Shown here: in pieces, positions 56,764 to 64,000 of the stretch | How the letters are laid out: each line of letters opens with the position of its first letter | Position numbering within the stretch: position 1 is the first letter of the stretch | Assembly: GCF_024347135.1 (NCBI RefSeq) | Contig: NZ_AP024907.1 | Location: 3,835,001 to 3,899,000, forward strand | DNA from: Vibrio spartinae | GTDB lineage: Bacteria > Pseudomonadota > Gammaproteobacteria > Enterobacterales > Vibrionaceae | Reading direction: 5' to 3' | Length of the DNA: 64,000 bases | The notes under the pieces: generated by a model | What the model was told of the DNA's origin: nothing | The model's database searches: none | Seen by the model: only the letters and a program-made list of their open reading frames with translations | Position numbers and translations under genes: made by a program

Positions 56764-56999
56764 GTCATGGTTCGCCTTTCGTTCATGTAGTGAAAATGTT
56801 TCCGCTCTCCTACGCTGTCGTAACGGCACAGCAATTCTTTATCCGGTAAAGAGAGCACCACCAACATCGGTCGAAACTAAATACTACTGTCGCCTTTGCT
56901 GTTAAACCTGTATCCAAAGATACAGTTACTTTGATCAAAACAACCTGTTTTCCTGTCCTGACGGGTTACCTGATGATGACATCCCGAACAACAAACGAC

Positions 57000-57848
57000 T
57001 CAAAGATAGACATACATGACTGAAACCAGATCCCCCTCCTCTTGCGCTTGTTCCACGTGAAACTGATCGGTGCCCGGGGTCGGTAAAGCCGACAGAATCG
57101 TCCGTTGAATCGATTGACCTGTCTGAGCATCAATCACCTGTTTGTCGATCAGTTTAAATCGTTGTTCCGGTACCTGAGCCAGCGGCAAACGCTGTGAACC
57201 GCTACTCATCCGCCACCCCGATTCTCCGGTTGCTGTCTCATAGCGGGTTGGTGCCGGAAACTTGAACTCCCCGGATTCATCAACCACCTGTGGCTGATGC
57301 AGTTTCAACTGGCCTTGTTGAACCATTCGATATTCCCAGCGAGAAGTTCGGCTCTGTAATGAAATCGTATAGTGCGCATACTTGGTCAGCGCCTCTGGAT
57401 AAAACAGGACTTCAGCCACGGCACCATCCGGAGCATGGTCAAAAGGCACATGTCCCATCACAAGACTGACCGAATCCGGCTGTACTTCATGATTTTGATG
57501 GTCAGTAACAATATTTTGATGGTCAGTAACAATCTGTCGGTTATCGTAATGCAACAGTCCCTGCCAGTTTGTCGGTAACGCGGTCAGCAGGACAAAGTTG
57601 TCCAGCGGCTGGCAGATCCAGAACCGTAACGGCTGGCCGTCGCTCAACAGTGTTAACCCGTCTAAAACGGCAGATCGTCCCGATAGCGCAAATCCATACA
57701 ACGACCAACAATTGAGGTTGGACCTCAATTGCAACTGAAAACGAGACATCCAGCCACGAGTTTGAGTATCCGGAATCAACCGCGTACCCAGCCACTGAGC
57801 TTGGCGGAAATACTGATGTTGAAGTCGCAGCGAGAAAAGCATAAACAT
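57000..57848 (-). CDS. eCIS-associated protein of unknown function
   Basis: A 282-residue beta-rich protein between the DUF4255 and sheath genes. I recognise no domain; the pattern of short strands (RFQLQLRSNLNCWSLYGFAL, PLRFWICQPLDNFVLLTALP) and the C-terminal DLVSVMYVYL suggest a structural part. A 7-residue unit IVTDHQN is repeated twice because of a 21-bp tandem duplication. Its start overlaps the DUF4255 gene stop by one base, so they are co-translated. The region between its stop and the sheath start (about 236 bases) shows no gene. Confidence 0.6.
   Translation of the reverse strand: MFMLFSLRLQHQYFRQAQWLGTRLIPDTQTRGWMSRFQLQLRSNLNCWSLYGFALSGRSAVLDGLTLLSDGQPLRFWICQPLDNFVLLTALPTNWQGLLHYDNRQIVTDHQNIVTDHQNHEVQPDSVSLVMGHVPFDHAPDGAVAEVLFYPEALTKYAHYTISLQSRTSRWEYRMVQQGQLKLHQPQVVDESGEFKFPAPTRYETATGESGWRMSSGSQRLPLAQVPEQRFKLIDKQVIDAQTGQSIQRTILSALPTPGTDQFHVEQAQEEGDLVSVMYVYL
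57492..57533 (+). repeat. In-frame 21-bp tandem duplication
   Basis: The unit ATTTTGATGGTCAGTAACAAT followed by an identical second copy lies within the gene at 57000-57848, giving the doubled peptide IVTDHQN. A third partial copy (the DHQNH stretch) follows. This is a slippage-prone site that keeps the frame. Confidence 0.85.
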
Positions 57849-58420
57849 CAGGGTTTCGCCTCATTGGCTGTTTGCTGAATACGAGCGACTTCACCTGAAA
57901 TTTGATCGGCCTGAACCGTCACATGGCGAACCTTATAAATAATTGAAGGCTGATATTTGGCGCCGAGGGCACTCCATAGGTTATGGGTTCGTTCGTAGGG
58001 AGAGTTTTCAATTTCAAACTGAAGTTGGTCCAGAGATGACGGCATGTCAGGAAATAATTGCGAGGTCATGGTGGGATGTGCTTGAAAGAAAGCGATTGTT
58101 GCCGATAGAAATTTGAGCGCTTCACTATATACATCAAAATGTGCGGTTATCAGGATATCGAGATTAAAGCGGATAGCCGGCTGTACTTGCTGAGCGGTCT
58201 TGGTCGAATAATCGGGGCGCGTCCCACCATAAAACTGCTTTGCGGTTTCATGCTCAAGATTGATGAGTGTCAGCACCATTTTATTCTGATTACTGAGAGG
58301 TACCGACCCGCCGGATTCCACCAGATGATTCAAAATTGCCGGCTCACCATCAACACCAAATTGATGGCTCAATTGTCGGCTTAAGACCGTCCGGACATAG
58401 TTCAATGCTTCATCAATCAC
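57848..58420 (-). CDS. DUF4255 protein, eCIS cap/tail terminator (Afp16-like)
   Basis: A 190-residue DUF4255 protein, the first gene of the eCIS operon. The start is set at a GTG giving (M)IDEALNYVRTVLSRQL, which matches the family N-terminus and has AAGGA seven bases upstream; an in-frame TTG six codons earlier is possible but lacks a ribosome site. The body has LINLEHETAKQFYGG and a mixed fold ending with KVRHVTVQADQ. Afp16 homologues end the tube at the sheath tip and control length. Confidence 0.82.
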   Translation of the reverse strand: MIDEALNYVRTVLSRQLSHQFGVDGEPAILNHLVESGGSVPLSNQNKMVLTLINLEHETAKQFYGGTRPDYSTKTAQQVQPAIRFNLDILITAHFDVYSEALKFLSATIAFFQAHPTMTSQLFPDMPSSLDQLQFEIENSPYERTHNLWSALGAKYQPSIIYKVRHVTVQADQISGEVARIQQTANEAKP

Positions 58421-58736
58421 TTGAACATCCTTATTCAAGATGGAGAGTTCATCACATAATCATGACGACATGTCCTCCAAGAATGTGCTTCAATAATATG
58501 CCGATTGAGGTGAAAACATCTAAGCGTCAGAACACTGAAATCGACGAAGAATCAATGTATCAACTTCATTTATGAAACCTAGCACAGTGCTACGTTTTTT
58601 CAAATTTGCGTTCATTTTTTTGCTACAGCACTATCAGCCAATGGAAGCATGTGTTGATTACTTCTACACTCAGGTTCAGAACTTTACAGGCTCTACGTTT
58701 CTGGCTGAAACAGATGTCACAACAAAGGAGATACTG
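58421..58736. other. Divergent intergenic region between the eCIS operon and an oxidoreductase gene
   Basis: This 316-base gap should hold the promoter of the 26-kb eCIS operon (leftward) and that of the gene at 58737. On the minus strand ATATTATT near 58495-58502 is a -10 candidate. No clear operator was recognised. An in-frame extension of the rightward gene (from 58572) covers part of it but has no family resemblance. Confidence 0.35.
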
Positions 58737-59387
58737 ATGACAGGCCAACGGCATATAGCGATCGCAGGGGCATCGGGTCTGGTTGGCAATGCACTGTTAC
58801 GCACCGCACTCGATGATCCGTCAATCGGAGAAGTTCATGTGCTTTGTCGTCGCCCCGTGAAAGTCAGTCACCCAAAACTCTTGGAACATCAGGTCGATTT
58901 TCAATTGATTCCTCCCTTGCCAGCAATCGATGAAGTGTATCTGGCAGTCGGAACCACCATGCATCAAGCTGGCAGCCGTGCTGCATTTCGGGCGGTTGAT
59001 TTGGCGATCAATTTAGCAGTCGCGCAAGCGGCACTTGCTGCCGGCGCCCAACGAATCGGAGTGGTCAGTGCCATGGCGGCCAATCCAAAGTCACGTTTTT
59101 TCTACAATCGCGTTAAAGGCGAGCTGGAACAAGCTTTAACCGCGCTGTCCCCTGACGGTTTGGTCATTGCCCGCCCGTCCATGCTTCTGGGAGATCGGCA
59201 AACGTTAGGACAATCGGTCCGTCTGAGTGAAACGCTCACAAAATATGTCAGTCAAGCGGTCAGGCCGCTCATTCCACGAGACTATCGCCCGATTGAGGCA
59301 CAAAAAGTTGCCCGGGCATTGTTAAGTCACGTCCCCACAGCCAGCCAGACTATTATTTTACGTTCCGGTGAGATGCAGATGGCCTGA
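58737..59387 (+). CDS. NAD(P)-binding Rossmann-fold protein (SDR/epimerase type)
   Basis: A 216-residue protein with an N-terminal Rossmann motif (IAIAGASGLVGNALL), a middle YLAVGTT segment, and the VVSAMAANPKSRFFYNRVKGELEQAL motif with Tyr/Lys-like residues as in atypical short-chain dehydrogenases (HTATIP2/YbjT group). The substrate is unknown. The start MTGQRHI has AAAGGAG six bases upstream and fits the family; the longer reading frame adds 55 residues without homology. It is divergent from the eCIS operon and ends about 200 bases before the next gene. Confidence 0.85.
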   Translation: MTGQRHIAIAGASGLVGNALLRTALDDPSIGEVHVLCRRPVKVSHPKLLEHQVDFQLIPPLPAIDEVYLAVGTTMHQAGSRAAFRAVDLAINLAVAQAALAAGAQRIGVVSAMAANPKSRFFYNRVKGELEQALTALSPDGLVIARPSMLLGDRQTLGQSVRLSETLTKYVSQAVRPLIPRDYRPIEAQKVARALLSHVPTASQTIILRSGEMQMA

Positions 59388-59591
59388 AATACCGTCCTAT
59401 TCAGAATGGTAATATGTTGATGACTCTGAAGCTGAAATAAAATGCAATAGAACACCATCAAAATGTGGCAACCAAGTCATATTTAAAGAAAATAGACCTT
59501 ATAAAATTATATAAATCATAATGTTATTCGTTGATGAAACAATCAATTTTAGATAATATTCTGTTTTCAATAAAATAGGTTGATAATCAAC

Positions 59592-59807
59592 ATGACTCAA
59601 TATAAAGAATATAAAGTGGTTCATATCGTGGAAGGGGGTTGCGGTACAATCTTGCTTGGTTCAAGTGGTTTGCCTGTGCAAAAAATGGAAGCAGATCTGA
59701 ACATGTATGCCGCCGATGGCTGGCAAGTCGTCTTTCAGGTGATTGAACAAAAACGTTTTATGCTGTTCTGGAAACGTGAAGCGATCCTGCTGACTTTAGG
59801 TCGTTGA
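59592..59807 (+). CDS. DUF4177 small protein
   Basis: A 71-residue protein of the DUF4177 family: YKEYKVVHI at the N-terminus and the GWQVVFQVIEQ segment. The fold is a small beta-rich domain of unknown use. It begins a compact rightward cluster with the yidD-like and TM2 genes, separated by 10 bases from the former. The ribosome site is weak (AGG about 13 bases upstream); an in-frame TTG start at 59580 is possible. Confidence 0.7.
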   Translation: MTQYKEYKVVHIVEGGCGTILLGSSGLPVQKMEADLNMYAADGWQVVFQVIEQKRFMLFWKREAILLTLGR

Positions 59808-59817
59808 TTTGCTGAAG

Positions 59818-60033
59818 ATGATGTCTCTTCGTTTGATCCGCCTTTACCAACGTAAAGGCGGTTCTAAACAGTTGCTGAATATTGAATGTAACTTCGAACC
59901 AACCTGCTCGGAATACACCAAACAATGCATTGAGAAGTACGGTGCGCTCAAAGGGTGGCAACTCGGACTTGCCCGCATCAGACGTTGTAATCAGCCGGAT
60001 TTGGTCGAAAAAATTTATGACGAGGTGCCCTAA
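59818..60033 (+). CDS. yidD: YidD-family membrane protein insertion efficiency factor
   Basis: A 71-residue YidD-type protein. The family centre CNFEPTCSEYTKQCIEKYG and the RIRRCNQPD segment are clear. The usual yidD lies between rnpA and yidC; here it is beside DUF4177 and TM2 genes, so it is likely a second copy. It is thought to help membrane protein insertion by YidC at the cytoplasmic face. Its stop overlaps the TM2 gene start (TAATG). Two adjacent ATG codons are possible starts. Confidence 0.82.
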   Translation: MMSLRLIRLYQRKGGSKQLLNIECNFEPTCSEYTKQCIEKYGALKGWQLGLARIRRCNQPDLVEKIYDEVP

Positions 60034-60461
60034 TGAGTTCCCTGATGAACTGGCTTGAGCCCCAGGAACAACTCGAAGCCAGAGAAGAACAACTGCGAGA
60101 ACAGATCAACGCGCTGTCTGATGCCGAAAGAAAAGCCTTTTATCATGAGCAGTCAAAGCTCATCAAAGACCCCGATAATTACGCGGTACTCAACTATTTC
60201 TTTCTCGGTGGCGTTCACCATCTGTATCTTGGCAGGTATAAACGGTTTTTCGCGGAGCTGATACTGCTGATTATTGCTATCTTGAGTTTTATTCTCGGTG
60301 GTAACGGGCTAGGCATTGTGATTTTGATTGCGTTATGTGGCTACGAACTCCCCCAACTATTCCTCTCCCAGAAAATTGTCCGTCAGTATAACGAAGCGAT
60401 ATCCAGAGAACTCTACGAGCAGATAGCCAATACGCGTTTACCTGATCACAAGTCAAAATGA
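60033..60461 (+). CDS. TM2-domain membrane protein
   Basis: A 142-residue protein with a soluble helical N-terminus (EQLEAREEQLREQINALSD) and a TM2 domain at about 50-110: two membrane helices with a short turn (NYFFLGGVHHLYLGRY, then ELILLIIAILSFILGG). The GGVHHLYLGR motif is typical of TM2. The function of bacterial members is unknown. It is translationally coupled to yidD and followed by a terminator. Confidence 0.82.
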   Translation: MSSLMNWLEPQEQLEAREEQLREQINALSDAERKAFYHEQSKLIKDPDNYAVLNYFFLGGVHHLYLGRYKRFFAELILLIIAILSFILGGNGLGIVILIALCGYELPQLFLSQKIVRQYNEAISRELYEQIANTRLPDHKSK

Positions 60462-60512
60462 CCAATGAATCGCTGCAACAGATTTGCTCTGGTTCGCAGC
60501 TTCATCAACAAT

Positions 60513-60547
60513 AAAAAAGCTTCAAGTCGCTGACTCAAAGCTTTTTT
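60513..60547. terminator. Bidirectional terminator between TM2 gene and secreted protein
   Basis: A 10-bp stem (AAAAAAGCTT with AAGCTTTTTT) encloses a second short stem (AGTC, GCT, GACT). A-run and T-run flanks allow function on both strands, ending the rightward trio and the leftward gene at 60569. Confidence 0.85.
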
Positions 60548-60568
60548 CCAAGAAAGATAGTCAACGAA

Positions 60569-60925
60569 TTACTGGTTTATCACTCGAACACCATAAAGTA
60601 GCGGAACGTTGTTAGCACGACAGAGATACGTGTAGATCTGCACTTTCTTATTCTGAGCTTGTGCCGTGAGTAACATCGAAGACCACGTCTGCATCCAAGC
60701 ATTGATATCTCCGGTATCATAGACCGCCAGCTTCTCGGTTGCGGCACATACCGAGGTGACCGGAGGCTTATCAAAGGTTACCCGAAGCTGAGCTGCACCA
60801 GAAAATCTGCCTTCGGAAGCACTCACAGACACATCTTTAACCGTTAATGGCTCCGTCCAAGCGCCGGCAAATGCGGTCGAAGAGAGCAGCAGACCGCCGA
60901 GCAATAGTGTTTTTGGTAATTTCAT
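60569..60925 (-). CDS. Small periplasmic protein, possible immunity partner of the RHS toxin
   Basis: A 118-residue protein with a signal peptide (MKLPKTLLLGGLLLSSTAFA, cleaved near residue 20) and two cysteines (SVCAAT and YLCRAN) that could pair in the periplasm. The mature domain is unrecognised. It lies 121 bases downstream of the RHS gene on the same strand. Immunity proteins to phospholipase toxins are often periplasmic, so a protective role is plausible but rests on position. AAGGA precedes a double ATG; the second is used. Confidence 0.5.
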   Translation of the reverse strand: MKLPKTLLLGGLLLSSTAFAGAWTEPLTVKDVSVSASEGRFSGAAQLRVTFDKPPVTSVCAATEKLAVYDTGDINAWMQTWSSMLLTAQAQNKKVQIYTYLCRANNVPLLYGVRVINQ

Positions 60926-61046
60926 CATAGTTCCTTGCTTTATCATCAGTGGCCACTGTGTCGCATGTCTGCTGGGCCGGTTTTACAAAACTTCATCATG
61001 TGTGATGACGGTACGCGCTGGCATACCGTCGAGAGATTCATTCGGG

Positions 61047-64000
61047 TTAGCATTTTCCATAAGCGGAACAGTAAGGGTGATTTTTATCCAGCCTAAAGAT
61101 CGGTGGATAAAAACCGAACTGACTGTAAGGGCTGGAAATCAGAGAACCGGGGTTAAAAAGTCCTCCGAGCATGCCACCGCTGACCCCGTCATGCATTCCG
61201 TTGGTCACGGTCACTCCCGGCCCGCCGATATTGGTCGCAGGCAGCGCATATACATGAGCACTTGATGCGTATCCGCGACGCACGAGGTTGGTTGAACGCA
61301 AAGCTCCAAGGCTATGACCAATCTCGATTCGTCGTCCTTCAGCCTGACGAATAAAGCTCCGCCCAACGGCATCGATTTCCCCTTGGTAGCCAAGGATGGT
61401 GTCGTTTATATCCCAGAGCACGCCCCACATGCCATGTTTGTTCCGGGTGGTAAACCCATAAATCTGGACACCTTTGTCATCGATTTTTACCGTATCGCCC
61501 GCGACAGATAACCCCAACTCCGAATTCAGTTGCAGTAAGACATTCGCCTCATACAGACTCAGGCCGAGTTTATCCGCATAGTGCTCGACTCGCGTTTTCC
61601 AGTAATAGTTTTTCGCCTCCACCACCGCATTCGCAGCAACCTGGCCGAAACTGCCGCCCAGCCCATATAAGGCGAAATTCACCACCGTAGACTGCTCACG
61701 GCTTAACGTGGCGGAGGTCACAAAGGAAACCGTCCCTCTGACTGAGCTTAACGGATTGCCAACCCCATAAATTCTTGCGCCGGCATATGAGAACGCGCCA
61801 GCACGGAATGCATCACTATATGAGCCGGTATTCCCCAAAGTCGATGCCGCTGCATAACCGGCACATCCGGCCGGGCCGCCGATGACACAGGCCGCAGTCT
61901 GTAAGACCGTGTTCAGATACTTGACCTTGGCCACCCCTTTAAAGATTTCTCGGGTGACTTTCTTTATGCCTCGACTAATTGCCTTTCTGATCCTTTTCCA
62001 GAAATGTCCCGATGGATCGTAATACTTCATCGGGTTATTCATCACATAGCTATAGCGGTTATAGGACTGACTGTGATCGGGAGCCTGAATATAGGTGTCG
62101 GCACTCAGAAAGCGAGCCAGCGTGGCATCGTAGACCCGCGCATTCATATGAATCAGGCCGACTTCTTCGATCTGTTCATGCCCGGTATACCCCCGATTTT
62201 GCATCAAGGCCTGCGGGACATTTTGTGAGTCTTGCTGCCATGCGAATGGTCGGACTTTACCCCAGGCATCGTAGTTTCTGCGCTCAACCACATTCCCCCA
62301 CATATCGGTCACCAGATCGATTGAATGCAGTGCATCGCTGTGGCTATAGCGGATCTGCCGGTCAACCGAGGCCGCATGACCTTCGCCATCGGTTTTAGTG
62401 ACATCAACATTGAGGGCAACGAGACGGCCAGCCACATAAATAAACTGTTTATGCTGCGTATTACCGTCCGCATTTTCAACGCGTTCATACACTTTGCCCA
62501 GATACCAGGTTTTTTCACCTTGCTGATTCTGTTTCAAGTAGCGCTGACGGGCCGGATCGTATTTGAACGCAACCCACTGCTCACCCGAGGTTATCCGCTC
62601 AGGTTTGTTGAAGCCGTTCCAGTCTATCTCTCGCCCGCCACCGGAGACCATATTGCCGTTGGCATCATATGCATACGTCTTGTTTCCGGCACGCGTCACC
62701 GCGTGCGCATGATCGGGATCGGCATAGAAGTAACGACCAACATCGGATTTATAGGTGATATTACCCTCAGCGTTATACCTGACCGTATAATCCCGATTGA
62801 ACAACGGATTATCCTGATGTTGATGGTTGGTACCGGTGAGACGATTGGTGGTCAGGCGATCCAACTGGTCATAATAATATTCTTCCCGGATATTATTGAT
62901 GGCATCATAACGCGACGTGACGTTATCCATCCGGTCATAGGTATAGTGCAGAGATCGAATAGTCTGACTGCCCTGAAGCGTGGTGATATTGAGTAACTGA
63001 CCGCTATCTTCCTGATAGTCGTACTGGTTGGTCAGACCATTGCCATAGATTTCCGCAGCAATGCGGCCTTCAGCATCAAGATCACTGAGCTTCCAGTAGC
63101 TGAGCCTGCCTTGAGCCGGGCTGTCATCTTTCAGTGCCTGTAACAGGAGTGACTCGGTGCCGCTTTCTTCCCCTAAATTCCGGTACCGTTGTGAAACCAG
63201 CTTGACCTGTTTCACCAGTTGAACCAGTTGGTTAGCCGCCTGTATGTAGCTGGTTGCTTTGCGATGGGTGTGATCCGCAACATATTCGAGGCGACCGACA
63301 TCATCAGCCAGTACCGTCAGACGACTGAACATCTCCCGGACGCGCTGGTCGTATAATGGATCGTCTCTATCTAATGTGAAAGTCACCAACCCGCCACGAT
63401 TGTTGTCAGCATAGTGACCGTAATAAGCAATTTGATTGGCAGCGGTTAAACCAGACTGAACACTTGCCCATTCCGCCAGACTCACTTTACGTAATAGATT
63501 GCCCTCCAGCTTGAGGTGGAATTTAGGTTGCTGCACCACGGTAATCGTGACCGGTGGATTGATCAGCACCGTCCGGCTCGGCACTTTAAAATAGCGTTCG
63601 CCATTTTCATCATAAAATGCTTCCAGAGCACGACCATGAAGCTCAGCATACATTTGCTGCGCAAACCGCTCATTCTCTGCAACACCATCGGCTGAAATGA
63701 CATGGTCTTTCAGTGCCTGATATTCTTCTTTGCGGGCCTGATAGAAATGTTGCTGTCTGCTGAGTTCTTTGGCTTTGCGCAGATAATCCCCTGCCCGAGC
63801 GAGCGCTTGATCGATCAAGGGCTTAATCACGCGATCATATTCTTCGGCACTAAAGTGGATCTGTGCCTGACTGATATCGCCCCAAATCTCGGTATTAATT
63901 CCGGTTTGCGCATCACGCTGATAGTTAAGCGTGAACTGGTTCGGCCGATGCTCAGCAATCAACTGACCAAAGTTGTTATATTCAAACTGACGAGTGAGTG
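61047..64000 (-). CDS. RHS-repeat toxin with lipase-like C-terminus (5' end outside the window)
   Basis: The visible 984 codons read on past the right edge, so the true start is not seen. YD-type repeats run through the first two thirds (YDQLDRLTTNRLTGT, YAYDANGNMV, VERRNYDAWGKVRPF) and end in the RHS core border RVYDATLARFLSADTYIQAPDHSQSYNRYSY, then PMKYYDPSGHFW. The following 310 residues are the variable toxin part: two hydrophobic stretches, then IEIGHSLGALRS, a GxSxG nucleophile elbow, and NGMHDGVSGG, suggesting a Ser-hydrolase (lipase or phospholipase). The RHS shell would enclose the toxin. It resembles TcC or type VI RHS effectors; no partner Tc or VgrG gene is in view. Confidence 0.85.
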   Translation of the reverse strand, partial: LTRQFEYNNFGQLIAEHRPNQFTLNYQRDAQTGINTEIWGDISQAQIHFSAEEYDRVIKPLIDQALARAGDYLRKAKELSRQQHFYQARKEEYQALKDHVISADGVAENERFAQQMYAELHGRALEAFYDENGERYFKVPSRTVLINPPVTITVVQQPKFHLKLEGNLLRKVSLAEWASVQSGLTAANQIAYYGHYADNNRGGLVTFTLDRDDPLYDQRVREMFSRLTVLADDVGRLEYVADHTHRKATSYIQAANQLVQLVKQVKLVSQRYRNLGEESGTESLLLQALKDDSPAQGRLSYWKLSDLDAEGRIAAEIYGNGLTNQYDYQEDSGQLLNITTLQGSQTIRSLHYTYDRMDNVTSRYDAINNIREEYYYDQLDRLTTNRLTGTNHQHQDNPLFNRDYTVRYNAEGNITYKSDVGRYFYADPDHAHAVTRAGNKTYAYDANGNMVSGGGREIDWNGFNKPERITSGEQWVAFKYDPARQRYLKQNQQGEKTWYLGKVYERVENADGNTQHKQFIYVAGRLVALNVDVTKTDGEGHAASVDRQIRYSHSDALHSIDLVTDMWGNVVERRNYDAWGKVRPFAWQQDSQNVPQALMQNRGYTGHEQIEEVGLIHMNARVYDATLARFLSADTYIQAPDHSQSYNRYSYVMNNPMKYYDPSGHFWKRIRKAISRGIKKVTREIFKGVAKVKYLNTVLQTAACVIGGPAGCAGYAAASTLGNTGSYSDAFRAGAFSYAGARIYGVGNPLSSVRGTVSFVTSATLSREQSTVVNFALYGLGGSFGQVAANAVVEAKNYYWKTRVEHYADKLGLSLYEANVLLQLNSELGLSVAGDTVKIDDKGVQIYGFTTRNKHGMWGVLWDINDTILGYQGEIDAVGRSFIRQAEGRRIEIGHSLGALRSTNLVRRGYASSAHVYALPATNIGGPGVTVTNGMHDGVSGGMLGGLFNPGSLISSPYSQFGFYPPIFRLDKNHPYCSAYGKC

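Overview
The window looks like a chromosomal segment of a Vibrio-type gammaproteobacterium. The arabinose genes, the Hcp sequence, the QueF/COG1738 pair, gene density and codon use all point to Vibrionaceae. The species cannot be fixed from sequence reading alone. No rRNA, tRNA, CRISPR array or intact insertion sequence was seen.

Left arm (1-8.6 kb): two divergent arabinose operons. araB-araD-araA, followed by an aldose-epimerase-like gene cut by the left edge, read leftward and carry the catabolic route from L-arabinose to D-xylulose 5-phosphate. araF-araG-araH reads rightward and encodes the ABC importer. The 0.5 kb between them holds two tandem pairs of AraC-like half-sites and one CRP-like site. 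No araC gene is present in the window.

Accessory patch (8.6-12.5 kb): a secreted hypothetical protein, the 3' end of a catB-type acetyltransferase, the tail of a HEPN-domain gene, and a type VI secretion module (Hcp, glycine-zipper effector candidate, overlapping immunity candidate). This stretch is bracketed by two 85-bp direct repeats. The hcp gene has no ATG, GTG or TTG start at its proper N-terminus.

Middle (12.5-32.6 kb): a LysR regulator divergent from a TTC38-like TPR gene and a DMT exporter; a two-module peptide synthetase (C-A-T-C-A-T-TE-TE) whose two adenylation domains both read as leucine-specific, ending in two thioesterases; an AT-rich gap; a ThDP-dependent enzyme; a queuosine operon (XRE regulator, COG1738 transporter, queF); a LysM protein of unknown role; and a small WYL-regulator, VOC, EVE group.

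Right arm (32.8-58.4 kb): a complete-looking extracellular contractile injection system (eCIS) read leftward. The order is DUF4255 protein, unknown 282-aa protein, sheath, two tube proteins, DUF5908 peptide, LysM baseplate protein, VgrG-like spike, PAAR tip, gp25, baseplate J-like protein, second baseplate wedge protein, CIS tape-measure protein, two coiled-coil proteins, AAA+ ATPase, and two cargo candidates. One cargo has a DUF4157 domain plus a second zinc-protease domain. Both cargos share an N-terminal motif that may be a loading signal. The assembly genes are tightly packed, with several overlapping starts and stops, so they are probably one transcription unit.

Right edge (58.7-64 kb): an NAD(P)-binding protein, a DUF4177/YidD/TM2 trio, a small secreted protein, and the 3' part of an RHS toxin. 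The variable C-terminus of the RHS toxin carries a lipase-type GHSLG motif. The small secreted protein just downstream is a possible immunity partner.
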